Part shown: in pieces, positions 49,801-59,760 of the stretch
Numbering within the stretch: the first letter of the stretch is position 1
Layout: the number at the start of each line of letters is the position of its first letter
From: Saturnia japonica
Taxonomy: Eukaryota > Arthropoda > Insecta > Lepidoptera > Saturniidae
Direction of reading: 5' to 3'
Length of the DNA: 64,000 nt
NCBI GenBank assembly: GCA_033032175.1
Contig: CM065321.1
Span: 10,314,501 to 10,378,500, forward strand
Notes under the pieces: model-generated
Told to the model about the DNA's origin: nothing
Seen by the model: only the letters and a program-made list of their open reading frames with translations
The model's database searches: none
Position numbers and translations under genes: made by a program

Positions 49801-52800
49801 CCATTTCATTTGTATCAAACGTTTCAAAGGCAAATAGGTATGTGTCACGCGACTAGCTATTTCATTAGTATTTCATTCGGTCGTTTCTGGTTTCGTGGGT
49901 AAAACAATTATCGTAACCTTATTTTTACCTTCCTATTAATAAAAAAATTTGATCTTCAGAACTATATCCTCGCATTGATACGACAGTAATTGTGTCCGCC
50001 TGGGACGCAATCATCATATACATGGTAACAATCCCGTGACTGTCTTTTGGTTTATTGCGTTTCGGAATCAGCCACTCTATATCCAGCTGCCGAAGGGCTT
50101 TCCGACCGACGATTGATTGCCGTTGTTTCAGTGATCGCCGCTGTGTTGATTGTCTTACGGTACTTACCGTCAGGTACGAAATGACGACAGCAAAATATAA
50201 TATGATGCAAAATTCGGTCTGATTCTGTAATAAGCCTGCCAGATTTGTATGGTACGTAGTGTAAACCGTTGCACGCGCGTCTTACAATGTTTTGAACACT
50301 ATATGGAAATCAATAAAAACTAGAAATTACTATATTTTTACAACATTCTAATGTGTAACTAAAATAAAATCCGTTGTTATTAAATCCAAATCTTGAGACA
50401 AACTTGAATATCACTGGTATATTACAAAAAGACGGTTTACGATTATCTGGTAGTGATATATTTTTATTCGACGTGATTACTTGGGGCTTTTTTAAATATT
50501 GATGGCTTCATGTTTGAAACAAACCATCATTTAACGATGTATAACGTATTCTCTAGTTTCTAACATAAGTAAATCAATAGTGTCTAAGAACGTTTGTTAT
50601 AAATGTTTGTTTGTGATTACAATTGTGTTAATATGGTAAAATAGTGCAAATAAATAATAAAATTTACCCGCGATATGACACACGCGTACACAGGTACACG
50701 TAAATGCATTATTACACAAGTGAATAAGTATTTTAAAGCCTCTCTTGGCATCAATAACTCATTTATGACCAAATTGTGGGTTGAATCCTTTGCTTAACTA
50801 CGTCCAAATAAGATTCATCATATAAAGTAATCGTATATGATAATACACAAAAGTACATAACGGGTTTCAAAGTGTAATTATTAAATTACTTTGTGGATCG
50901 TATAACGGTTTCTTGTTGTGTTTTTCATCATGTTTGTAATTCAAGAGTAGTAGTAACTTGGATGTGACCTTCATATTCTTATTCATTTACAAACACGAAC
51001 ACCGAAAAATCGGTAATACGTAATTTCAAATAAAAATAAAACAAGCTCTTTTTTATCTAAACTGAATAAGCCAATTGTTACCTTCCCAGTTGATTCCGGG
51101 ATTTTTTTAAAGGATTAATAAATTTACTAAATACATATACATTTGAATTTTATAATAATCATTTGGTTTAGTAGTGATCTTAGTACTATCAACACAGTGT
51201 ACACGACTCAAAATCCCAACCAGGGAAACCGGATGGATATCTGAGTAACAATGAGTCATACTTTTGTATTCTCACTCGACTATCTACATTCTACAGTCAT
51301 CTTTTATAACTGTTATGGAACGCAACCATAGAAAATGACAATTATTTAGCATCCGCAATTTTTTTCTATATCGAGTTCTATATCCAAAAGAACTGGTACG
51401 TGTTCTTACGGAGCACGACGATAATTGTGTTTTGTATACTCAATTTCAAACAGAATACGCAAAATATGTGTGATATTGTGGTGTTCTTAACTAGGTTTCT
51501 GATGAGATCAGCAATTTATCATACTCGCTTGACAAAAGACCTTTAGTCCACAGATAGTCAATGCGATTGTCAACACGGCATAGTTAAAAATCAATGACGA
51601 ACTCTATGATATCATAAGGTTCTTAATTTCAGCAGGACGGCGCGGGCGTGACGTCTGCCACTGCCTATGAAATGTGTATTACTGACGGTCTCCGTAGTTT
51701 GTGGACTATACCGTATTTCCAATCAGTAATTACATTCATTTCGCTGAGTTATATAAAAAAACGTTGTTGCCTTATCCAACCTACAAGTATCGAAACTTGT
51801 AGGTAGTTGAATGCATATTAATTGATCCCGAAACGTGACGCACCGGTGAATATGTAGCAGGATTTTTACCACGCTTTAGAATGCTAGTTGTGACGAAATT
51901 GATATTGTTTTATGAGAATTTATTCACCTTCCCGGAATGAAAAAAATATATGCGTGATTTAAACTCCCTACAAATCCTTTAATTTTTTTTTTTTTTGTAT
52001 AAAATTAATTTTAGGAAACTGAAAAACATTCCACTAAAGTAATCTACCTCTATTTATTTATTACGGGAATGACGATGATGTCTGGAAGTGACATCCACTA
52101 AAAATTATAACTGCAAACGATACATATAGTGTAAAAGAAAAATATTGATAAACCCGATCGTGTTTCTTGTCGGCTCTTCTCGTTAACTGGGATGTTTCAA
52201 CAGCCTCTTGTTTTTTTTTTTTTTTTCAAATTGGCATTTTATTTTTATTTTTAGTGATTTCGAACAGCAACTATCGCCATTCCTAATACAAAACGCGAGC
52301 GATGGTGATGGTGGCGCTTCCCCCGGCCTCGAGCCGACAAGCCCCGGCAACGTTCAGGATGTCATCATCCAGGATTCAAACGATGGCTCGATTAGCTCCA
52401 GCGATGTGGTCGAGGACGCCTTCGATATGTTAGACTTCGAACAAAATGTTGTGCCCGGCTTCATCAATAAAAATACAATCCAGAGCCCCAGTAAGTAATT
52501 AGACGAACGACTTGGATTTAAATTTTACAATAATTTTGAACATTTTTTTATGAAATCACAGCACAGTGGTAGTATTTTATAATATTCGCATCTGGCTAGC
52601 TCCTACAGTTAAGTTGAGAAGTTTTTGCGAAGCACGTATCTCTATTCTGGCGGCAGATGCATTTGGAAACTGGTCCCTTCTCTAGATTTACAATCTTCTC
52701 GAAATCCATACATACATTGTTATCAAACGTATTTTGATCTATACTTCTATATCATTACTTATTTATAAAGAGCTAAAGTTTGTAAGTTTTTAGGGGGAAT

Positions 52801-55800
52801 TTTTTGTACCAAATTCGATTCTAAAAATTATTTCACTAACAGGAAGGTAATAAATTTGTATTTTTACACAATTTGAGATTCTATTTTAAGTTATGTTACT
52901 TATCTAATTATTGCGTAAATAAATTAAGCTTTATTAAATTGCGTCCTCCCAACGTCAAAAGTCCTTTCTTATATCGAAAATCGAACAACTTTAGACCTTA
53001 AAAACTTTATTACGATTACAAAGATATTATTTTTTTTAAACATAATCATACAGGTGCTAAAACGATTGATCTACTAATAGTTTAGTGAATTAGATTGTCG
53101 TAAAGCGAGATGTCATTAACAAAAATTAATTAATAAACAAAATAACACAATAATTATAGGGATTAACATACTTTGTCTAGTAATCTCAAATATCTGGGCG
53201 AGCTCGGTATCTTTAAAAAGAAAACACCTACACATTGTCTAAATACAAAATTTCATTTAAATCGCTGAAGCCGTTTCAGAGAACCTGAATATAGGTACAA
53301 GATTTGCTCATTTAAAATAGAATATCTAGGCGACCGAGCTTTGCTCTGTGTCTTATAAAAAACAAAAAAAAACACCTTTCCAGGTAAACTTGGAATGTAA
53401 AACATCTAAATGAAAAGTTTCATCCAAATCTTTGGAGCTGTTTCCGAGAAACCAATTACATATATATATATATACAAGAATTGTTCACTTAATATAATAA
53501 GATAGATATAATATTGTTAACGAGATTAGTGAATTGTTATGATGACTAAAATAATATATTATGTTAAATTAAATGTAATCTTGCAATTCGATTTATCAAA
53601 AGGGATTAATCGTAATTCTGTCTGTAATATTTTTCAATATCTGTCCTTAATATTATTTTGCCGTAAGCGCTGCAACCTTCAGATATATTTTCATACCGTC
53701 TCATATATCATTAATTGAACACTTGAATCAATATTTTACTATATGTTTATGGCGTTTTTAAAGGTGACTCTTTCAATATTATGTTACATTAAATTGAACA
53801 TAACATTTTAAATGAAAAAACCTTATCAATACCTTATCAGTATACTTCAATGTTGTCCTAGAAGTTAAATAGTAGTTAATAAATTTAAATTCATAAAATG
53901 TTATGTGACATACTGGTATTTTATTATTTTAACAAAATAAAAGTGAACCAGTTTCGATGAACGAGTATTATTTGCGCAGTTTTATTTTTGTATAATATAT
54001 AGTATACATATTTTAATTTTTAACAGTACATAAGAGCAATCATGCCGATTAAAAGACTGTGGTTTATTGGTTAGGTCAATGGATTTTCGATATCTTAGAA
54101 TCTCGAATGACGTGTCATCCAAATTTAATTCGCATTCTTCAATTATAAAAAATATGTACTCCTTCTTTTAGGCAAAACTAGTAGAAAACGTCGACCATCT
54201 ACTACACCACAAATAGCGATCCAACCTAAAATCCCCAAGTCGGCCATTAAAATCCCCGTCAACCCCCAAAAACCCCAACTCATCGTGAAGGCCCAACCGC
54301 AGAAACCTGTCAAAGTCTCCAACATACAAGTTCTGAACCCGCAGACGACTAAAGTGTACTCGAAACCAGTAGAAACAGTCGCTCCACAGAGACGAGTGAT
54401 AAGAGTAGCGCCTATGGCTGGAAACCCTCGCTCGATACTCTTACCGGTAACGATTAAGGACATGAAAGATTTGAAATCAATTAAAATCATCAACGCTGCG
54501 GACTTGAAGAATGCGTCAAATATAAAACTGGCCGCGGCGAATCTATTATCGCAAAGCAAATTGCACGATTTCAAAGCGGAGGCTCGCAACGAGTATGAGT
54601 ATGAACATAATGGGAATCATTGCGGTGAGTGCGCTTCTATTCGTATTTTAGTAATTAGGTGCGATAGTTTCGCTCGATTGAAACCAATTGTTAGTGTTAC
54701 AAATGACAACTCGGCTGCATTGATAGATGTGATCGTTGAACTCAAATGTTGGATTTATTTGAACCGTTCCATTGTCTTGTTTAGCTTTTATAGCGTCATT
54801 TGTTGTTTCAATTGGTCTTACGACATAAGTAGGTATAGAGATTTTGAAGGTAACCGATGTAGAAAATAATGAAGATTATACATTCTTCAGAGAGTGAGTG
54901 AGAGAGAAACTGTAATATTACTCCCTCTCTCTCGCTTAGCGTACTTTCTGATCTACACTTTGTATGGTAATTGCTCCGCTTCTAAGAGTGGTAGCGTGAT
55001 ATTAAATAGGAGGCTATAATATAATAACCTTTCTCAAATAAAGGCTATAAAATGCAAAAATAATTTTTCAGATCTGACTCGTAGTTCCAAAAATTTGCGC
55101 ATTCAATAAACAATTCCTTAAGCTTTATAATATTTAGTAGAGATTTATCAAAAATCTATATTCCATAAGTTTACGCGCAAATCACAATTCATTTTCCCCA
55201 TACAGACGATTCAGGCAGTGACAGAAGTGACGATGACGACGACAAAGACACGCAACTCAGCGACGGCCGTAACGGATACCCACGGTTGGTCTTAACAGCA
55301 GAGGAACGGAGATTATTGTCTAAAGAGGGAATCACTTTACCGACTAGCTACCCGCTGACCAAACACGAGGAGCGGGAACTCAAGAGAATCAGACGCAAGA
55401 TCAGGAATAAGATCTCTGCTCAAGATTCGAGGAAGCGCAAGAAGGAATATGTTGATGGACTTGAAGATAGGTTAGTTATTTAATTTTAAAAGTTCTGTTC
55501 AGTTTTTTATTTTTTTTGTATTTTTATCATGTTCGTAAAAAAACAGTTTTAATGTAATCTGGTCTGATACCTACCGAGTGTATACTATGCCACTGGATAG
55601 TTATGCGAACCGTTAGCTTATAAACAATCTATTGAAATTGCAATCTTTCGTTAGATTGTGAATGGACACTGAAATTTGCATTCTAACTGTGTTACATTTG
55701 CGTAGGTTTATAACCTAACTGGATTGGTTAGGTTAGGTTGTTGTAACTTTGATCACAACGCCAGAAAGAAGATATTCGTTGAAAATTTTCTAATCAATGA

Positions 55801-58800
55801 TTTTGCGTTTTAATAGACTTAACCTCAAAACTTCAAACACATTAATTTCCGTTCACAATCTACGGACAGTTAACAATCTAACTAGACTTTTTTAAACTAA
55901 CGTTCGTACAGTTATCCGGTGATATTCTCTCGCGTATTTTTATTACATAAAAAATAGTAATAAGCCATAACATTCAATAACATTACATAAACACAACTAT
56001 GGGTAAAAATACGATAGTGCAATTTATAAGGTAAATAACACTTCATTATAATTATTGTTTTAGAGTTAAACAGTGTACTGCGGAAAACCAGACGCTAATT
56101 AGAAGGATCAAAATATTGCAATCGCAAAACCAGTCTCTGACGACACAGCTTAAGAGGTTACAGGTAAATTGTTAGAGAATTGTTTTTTTTTGCTATGGTG
56201 TTTTATTATGCTATAAAATATCAAACAAGCATACAGCACAAAACTCAGAAGTAAATATTAGCCTCTGTCTTATTCGATGCAGTAATAAACATCTGTGCCT
56301 AATTTCATTACAATCTGTCCAGCCGTGCGTGGTTGATGGATAAACGTTCAAACAAACATACTTTTACATTTATAATATTAAATAGACGAACTAACAAGAA
56401 GGGAATCCGAGACAATAGTATCCGCGTCCGGGACCAATTATTCCGCTCGCTTTTTGCTGGATCAAATCAGAAATATGTTCCAGGATGAGAATGGGAATCA
56501 CTACCCTTTGCCAATCCCAAAATCTCTAAAGCCATTTTACGCTTGACCAGATGTCAAGCATGAATGGTCACCGGAGCCTTAATATGATATGAACATTACA
56601 ACAAACATCTTTTTAAGTGTCACAGAAAGCCCTTTATGCCGGGCATGTATGGAAAATGGAGATACTCTGCTCTTAGAGCGCAAAGAGCTAGCTCGATTTT
56701 GGGTTAAACGCTTTGGTACACTAAAAACCCTACCGGAATTCTTTCCTAATTATTTTTCTAAAATAAAAGTAGCCTAAGTTACTCCTTATAATATCAGCTA
56801 TCTGTCTGTTAAATCCCGTTAAATTCAGTTCAACCGTTTCGGAGATAAATCCGAACAGACAGTCAAAAAAATTAAAAATTGTATTTTTGTTATAAGTACC
56901 CTATATATTTTCATATCATTTAGTAAAAAGTTGTTATTTTGGCATTACAAGCAAACACTTTAATTTTATTTATTTGTATAGATTAGTTATTAAACATACT
57001 CGCATAGTGTGTCCATAATTCCAAATTTATAACAAAGATTTTTTTTTTTGTTGATGTAACCAATTTGTTTAAACAGAACGTCCTGACGGGCGTGACGAGT
57101 GGCTCATCTGGCAAGTCCACGCAGCCCGCTACTTGCCTTCTAGTACTGTTGCTGTCCGTCGCTCTAGTCGCGTTGCCGTCCATGCGTGACGAGCTACGTC
57201 CCAGGAACTCGGAACAAGTCCACGTGAACTCACCAGCAGTTACGCGAGCGCTGCTATCAGCCACCAATAGTAAGCTATTTTGTATATCACTAACTTATAG
57301 GCCACGATTTCATCCGTGTGTAATTCCTCAGACGACACTCACGCATAGACTCTACACATGAACAAAAACACTGTAAAACATTACGTGTAAATGGCATAGA
57401 CAGGATTATAAAGATACACAAAATCTCTGGTAAAAATAAACAGGGGGAAGTCGGCGGCACGGGCGGTCTGGAAGGTTACTATAATATAATTTATCTATAT
57501 AATATATAGCCTAAAGACACGCAAAAAATGAATAAGTTATGTCATTGGTGTAAATCGTGCAATTGAATACCAGTAAAATTTGGTTGTTTAAAGTTACATA
57601 ATTTCGGATGAACTCTCATTTTACACGGACTGCGAAAGCTGTGTAAACTCAGTTATGCTCCATTTACCGCCTTTCACATTTTATACAGTTCAACAGAGAT
57701 TACACTTTTTAAGATTATGTTTCATTAATTTCATTTCATTTAAATAATTTTGGTGTGGTAAAGTCAAAATGTAATTATTTATACATAAAATAATATTATG
57801 ATCGTATTCTTTCATTTTTATAACTTCTTCCTGCCCTTGTCCCATACTAGGTGTATTCGGCACAGCACGTCTTCTTCCATTCCAGCCTATCATCCGTCAT
57901 CTCTGCCCTCACTCCCCGTACACGCATATCCTCTTTCACACAGTTCATCCAGGTCTTTTTAGGGCGCCCTCATCTTTTATTATCGTTTACTATCATCTCG
58001 ATTGCCTATTTCGCCAACTCATCTTCTCAATCTCAATCTTTCACTCTTCAATATTTCAGTCACTGGTGCTTTTCTCAGGCTTCCTTTACCATAAGCATTC
58101 CTTCTTCCAATCTTGTCACTCCGCACATCCATCTCGGCATTTGCATCTCTGCTACGTGCACTCTCTTTCATTCACCGCTTTCGTCAGCCCAGCACTCTGA
58201 TCCATACAAAACGACAGGTCTTATAGATTTTCACCTTAAGTTTATAACTACAACAAAGATATAAATTTACGTGGTTTTATGGAACGTAACCTGTAACTCG
58301 GTTATAGGAAAATATAAACCGCATAGAATTGAATAATCAGAACGCGCGGAAGTTAATATTAAATACATACTTACCACAAATAAATATTGTGACCATTAAA
58401 ATACATCAATACCAGCTGACCCGTGCGAATATTTCGCACATTTTACGAATGTAAACAATATAACTGCTGTCATGTTAAATAAATAGATTGTTAACAGATG
58501 GCGCTTCCTACATGTTATGATATATATGCTCATTAGGAATATCATCTGTTTTAATCAATTTTATACCGAAAATATTAATTGTATACTATTTGTTTATTAA
58601 CGTCAGTAGCGGGGAACACTAGCTTTAAAATGATGTTTGAAGAATTATAGGAGATTAATAGTGTTGCCACAAAAAAGAACTATGAGAAATAAATATAGAA
58701 ACTTAATAATAATTCGTTTTTAAATCTATAATTATATTTATCAACAGAAATGGCGCTCGACGAAACAGTAATAGACGACGGTGAATTCAATATGGACGAA

Positions 58801-59244
58801 CTGATCACATTCAGCCGTCCCCATTCCGATCATGATTACCAAGTCGTCAAGAACTTGGACACGTCATACAAGGTGTTACCGAATGGATACGTTGACTTGC
58901 CCATAGACGAGGATTGGCCTCCGAACTCGAAGAAACGCATGAAAAAACTGGAGTTTGACTATGGAGACGGCAGAGATTATTTATCGCCTATAGTAAAGGA
59001 CGAGAATTATCAGAATGTCAACAAAATAAACACGAAAATAAAACCCGAAGAGGATATCATTGAGAAGTTTTTGACCAACACACTGTTGTCAACGGGTCGG
59101 AAATTGGGTGAGCTATTGGATATAATGCCTCCTATACCCGTGAAGAATGAAGACATTCTCACAGAGGAGATCTCTGATTACGATATTAGAAATGCAACAG
59201 AAGTGAAAAGTTTTGTCGTCAACGGCACTCTCAGCGAATTTTAA
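37734..59244 (+). CDS. CREB3L: CREB3-family ER-membrane bZIP factor, 8 exons, 681 aa
   Basis: Spliced model: 37734-37850, 42197-42381, 52255-52490, 54172-54624, 55206-55470, 56064-56163, 57077-57269, 58748-59244. It totals 2046 nt with every junction GT-AG and in phase. Residues 1-180 are acidic and serine-rich (activation domain, [12 protein letters not shown]); 331-346 are an acidic stretch. Residues 358-389 ([20 protein letters not shown]) are the conserved block preceding the bZIP in this family. The basic region is about 390-411 (N398, A402, Q403, R406), with zipper positions L416, C423, L430, L437, L444 and L451. A membrane helix spans 471-487, with a proline at 486. RALL at 509-512 fits an S1P RxxL site. 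The lumenal tail has N-x-T sequons at 665 and 675. EYVDGLE, CTAEN and the membrane segment point to the CREB3/L3/L4 branch. Cleavage by S1P/S2P would release residues 1 to ~480 to the nucleus. Confidence 0.93.
37851..42196. other. CREB3L intron 1 (4.3 kb)
   Basis: AT-rich, holds a SINE at 38965-39260. The 82-codon minus frame at 38191-38439 has no recognisable domain. Nothing else found. Confidence 0.6.
38965..39260 (+). mobile_element. SINE in intron 1
   Basis: Head with GACATAGTGGTAGGGTGTAC and GTTGAATCCCTACTATG, then body GAAAACATCATGATGTAACC, GCCTGGCTAGCTATCACCC, CACCTATAGGTGTGTTCC and GCACTTGAGAGCAAGTTCC. Same family as 19710-20000. Confidence 0.7.
42197..42381 (+). CDS. CREB3L: CREB3L exon 2 (residues 40-101)
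   Basis: Acceptor GATTCTAG, donor AATT|GTAAGT. Encodes [30 protein letters not shown] and a serine cluster ([15 protein letters not shown]): an acidic-hydrophobic activation region. Phase 2 exit. Confidence 0.88.
42653..42890. mobile_element. foldback/MITE-like element with nested inverted repeats
   Basis: The outer arms (about 42653-42692 and 42848-42890) are imperfect inverted repeats sharing AGAGGTCTACCT and a GCG.TACA..CTAC stretch. A second inverted pair, GGTCTGCCTGT at about 42701 and GTGCAGGTAGACC at about 42725, lies inside. No coding frame and no clear target duplication, so the class is open. Confidence 0.5.
43795..44010 (+). mobile_element. lepidopteran SINE-like repeat
   Basis: GTGGCAAACAAGCATACGGC, TCACCTGGTTGTAAGCGGC, TACCGTAGCCTATGGACGC and GAGCGCGTTGCCGAG are blocks of a common lepidopteran interspersed repeat (from memory). 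A scrap, ATCAAACAAGCATACAGC, recurs at about 56219. Confidence 0.6.
44104..44121. promoter_or_regulatory. 18 bp palindrome TATGGTCA-TT-TGACCATA
   Basis: Perfect inverted repeat with a two-base centre. TGGTCA/TGACCA resembles inverted nuclear-receptor half-sites with a 2-base spacer. It lies in CREB3L intron 2. Function unknown. Confidence 0.25.
44960..45310 (+). pseudogene. LINE C-terminal relic
   Basis: Plus-strand reading with stops: [17 protein letters not shown], then [21 protein letters not shown] and a stop. This is the typical C-terminal end of a LINE ORF (GRPxRRW..DDI...W...A.DR.EW..L). Upstream codons are decayed. Clade uncertain. Confidence 0.6.
45340..45690 (+). repeat. dispersed repeat, ACTAATATAATAAATGTGAAAG type
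   Basis: Opens ACTAATATAATAAATGTGAA, then a GGATGTTTGGATGTTTGG stutter and TTACTCAATCACGCTAAAAC. The last block recurs 130 bases later (TTACTCAATCACGTAAAAAC), which suggests a partial second copy. Confidence 0.5.
45925..46235 (+). repeat. dispersed repeat family 1, internally deleted
   Basis: Keeps the 5' end (AACTAGCTGTGTCCGCGTGG) and 3' end (GACATTACAAACAGGCACTT) of the family. About 200 bases are lost between the ATGCTTATT and CTAATTGTTTTTC blocks. Confidence 0.65.
46880..47000 (-). mobile_element. SINE body fragment, inverted
   Basis: Reverse complement of the family at 19710-20000: ACCTTGCCAATGTTAAGTG, ACGATGTGGCCTAAGATG and TTGGCGATAGATTTTCAAC. Confidence 0.55.
47430..47605 (+). repeat. 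dispersed repeat family 1, 3' part
   Basis: TTTTTCTAAAATAAATGTAG, GCCTAAGTTACT, GTCCCGTCAAAATCGGTCC and ACAAACAGACAAATATTTG, as in the full copies. Confidence 0.6.
47633..47822 (-). other. exon-like antisense ORF of unknown origin
   Basis: On the minus strand an open frame ends at a perfect donor (CTAG|GTAAGT, last exon base 47633). It begins after a plausible acceptor (GGTTGCACAG just right of 47822). It encodes about 63 residues, including [18 protein letters not shown] and [20 protein letters not shown], with a C-x2-C-x2-H-C cysteine/histidine cluster. I do not recognise the family. It lies inside CREB3L intron 2, antisense, next to a family 1 repeat copy, so it may be a captured or relic exon. 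No partner exon was found. Confidence 0.3.
48236..48389 (+). repeat. duplicated element, copy A
   Basis: Shares with 50025-50177 the same length (154 and 153 bp) and block order: GTAAC..TCCCG, CTTTTG, TTGYGTTTYGGRATCAGCC, TRTATCCAG, ATTGCCG, and CTTACC..AGGTAC at the end. Mid-region identity is moderate and many differences are transitions. The AGGTAC ends would also serve as splice donors. Copy A contains a 9 bp perfect stem, TTCGAGAGA/TCTCTCGAA (48288-48296 with 48337-48345). Could be a repeat family, paired alternative exons, or an RNA element. Confidence 0.55.
48514..48521. promoter_or_regulatory. perfect CRE palindrome in CREB3L intron 2
   Basis: TGACGTCA, 125 bases to the right of duplicated element copy A. 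An octamer ATGCAAAT lies at 48090-48097, to the left of the same element. Confidence 0.35.
50025..50177 (+). repeat. duplicated element, copy B
   Basis: Counterpart of 48236-48389, same orientation, 1.8 kb away. It holds TTGCGTTTCGGAATCAGCC, TATATCCAG, GATTGCCG and CTTACCGTCAGGTACG. The 9 bp stem of copy A is not conserved here, which argues against a fixed hairpin RNA. Confidence 0.55.
50178..52254. other. rest of CREB3L intron 2
   Basis: AT-rich. Nothing recognised apart from a long T tract (about 52210-52226) that forms part of the exon 3 acceptor region. Confidence 0.5.
52255..52490 (+). CDS. CREB3L: CREB3L exon 3 (residues 101-180)
   Basis: Acceptor TTTTTAG after a long T tract, donor CCCA|GTAAGT. 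Encodes [19 protein letters not shown], a serine-rich linker ([20 protein letters not shown]) and [11 protein letters not shown]. Enters phase 2, leaves phase 1. Confidence 0.92.
52585..52690 (+). mobile_element. SINE body scrap in intron 3
   Basis: ATCTGGCTAGCTCCTACAGT then TTGAGAAGTTTTTGCG and a diverged CACGTATCTCTATTCTGGCG block resemble the middle of the 38965-39260 family. Confidence 0.4.
53190..53505 (+). repeat. two tandem diverged repeat units in intron 3
   Basis: The units start CTGGGCGAGCTCGGTATC (about 53193) and CTAGGCGACCGAGCTTTGC (about 53327). Both continue with AAAACACCT, a CTAAATnnAAA..TTTCATnnAAATC block and GAGnnnnTTTCnGAGAA. The second ends in a (TA)n tract at about 53459-53474. 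Confidence 0.55.
54172..54624 (+). CDS. CREB3L: CREB3L exon 4 (residues 180-331)
   Basis: Acceptor CTTTTAG, donor TGCG|GTGAGT. Encodes a basic, proline/lysine-rich linker ([36 protein letters not shown]) then [19 protein letters not shown] and [22 protein letters not shown] sequence. The 148-codon frame on the minus strand here is antisense shadow. Confidence 0.92.
54885..55145 (+). repeat. dispersed repeat family 2, copy in intron 4
   Basis: A GA/CT-rich inverted stretch (GAGTGAGTGAGAGAGA.. CCCTCTCTCTCGC), then AACCTTTCTCAAATAAAGGC, CAATAAACAATTCCTTAAGC and TATAATATTTAGTAGAG. It fills nearly half of the 581 bp intron. Confidence 0.6.
55206..55470 (+). CDS. CREB3L: CREB3L exon 5, basic region (residues 331-419)
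   Basis: Acceptor CCATACAG, donor GATAG|GTTAGT. Encodes the acidic [15 protein letters not shown], the family-specific [19 protein letters not shown] block and the DNA-contacting basic region [20 protein letters not shown], ending at the start of the zipper. Phase 2 exit. Confidence 0.95.
56064..56163 (+). CDS. CREB3L: CREB3L exon 6, leucine zipper (residues 419-452)
   Basis: Acceptor GTTTTAG, donor CAG|GTAAAT. Encodes [20 protein letters not shown] and [13 protein letters not shown]; heptad positions carry C, L, L, L, L. Too short to stand out as a frame, but fixed by phase and by family similarity. Confidence 0.93.
56740..56990 (+). repeat. dispersed repeat family 1, 3' half, in intron 6
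   Basis: TTTTTCTAAAATAAAAGTAG, CCTAAGTTACTCCTTATAAT, CGTTTCGGAGATAAATCCG and GGCATTACAAGCAAACACTT. It ends about 90 bases before exon 7. Confidence 0.65.
57077..57269 (+). CDS. CREB3L: CREB3L exon 7, membrane segment (residues 453-517)
   Basis: Acceptor TTTAAACAG, donor AATA|GTAAGC. Encodes [19 protein letters not shown], the transmembrane helix [17 protein letters not shown], a charged lumenal stretch, and TRALLSATN with the RxxL (RALL) motif expected of site-1 protease. Phase 1 exit. Confidence 0.93.
57820..58240 (-). pseudogene. RTE-like LINE, C-terminal relic in intron 7
   Basis: Minus strand, with several stops and shifts: [20 protein letters not shown], then [20 protein letters not shown] and [17 protein letters not shown] followed by a stop. 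This is the familiar end of RTE/BovB-like reverse transcriptases. The 137-codon plus-strand frame over it is a shadow. Confidence 0.75.
58748..59244 (+). CDS. CREB3L: CREB3L exon 8, lumenal tail (residues 517-681)
   Basis: Acceptor ATCAACAG. Encodes [37 protein letters not shown] and the end [13 protein letters not shown]; stop TAA at 59242-59244. Two N-glycosylation sequons (NAT, NGT) near the end fit an ER-lumenal location. The ATG at 58750 is internal, not a start. Confidence 0.92.
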
Positions 59245-59760
59245 CATTAGCACAGATTATGAATTAGTTTTAAATGGATTTTTTGCCAATTTCCTATATA
59301 ATTTAATATAAAATTATTTTTTTGTGTAGTCGAATAGACGTGCGTTTATTCATTATTCCGTAAAATGAGATATTTTTTATACATTTCTGTAAATTTATTG
59401 TCGATAATATTATAATTTTATTAATGATTACGTTAGTAAGATCGCGATGTATGAGTTTAACTTTAATTTTGAAATGGTTACGATTGCGCAATGAAAGAAT
59501 TTATTTATTTCAATTAAAAAATTATCAAAATTAATTAATTTAAATCATACATTTTTTTTTTTTTGTTACAACGGTGCAATTATTTATAGTTAGTGATTTT
59601 TTTGCAGTTTAGGTATAAATTTCATGATTGTTTTATATTCATGAATATATTAGTTGTATAGATTCTTTATTTTACCTACTTATAAAAATTTACATATAAA
59701 CTTCTGAGAACTTGTACCTATGATGGTTCGAATAAATTGAGTTATTATAATATTAATTCG
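59245..59760 (+). other. CREB3L 3' untranslated region (estimated)
   Basis: AT-rich sequence after the stop. The end is placed just past the first AATAAA found (59731). Confidence 0.45.
59731..59736 (+). terminator. candidate polyadenylation signal AATAAA
   Basis: About 490 bases past the CREB3L stop. A second AATAAA lies at 59858-59863. Which one is used cannot be seen. Confidence 0.4.

Noticed and set aside
54143..54589. 148-codon minus-strand frame
   Set aside because: Antisense of CREB3L exon 4, whose own frame has clean splice sites and family context; the minus frame has no domain.
55722..55740. Telomere-like GGTTAGGTTAGG
   Set aside because: Only two to three TTAGG units inside CREB3L intron 5; too short for an interstitial telomere array.
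57851..58264. 137-codon plus-strand frame
   Set aside because: Shadow of the RTE-like LINE relic on the minus strand; composition is low complexity.
58750..59244. Separate 164-residue single-exon gene
   Set aside because: Preceded by a good acceptor and in phase with exon 7; it is the C-terminal exon of CREB3L.
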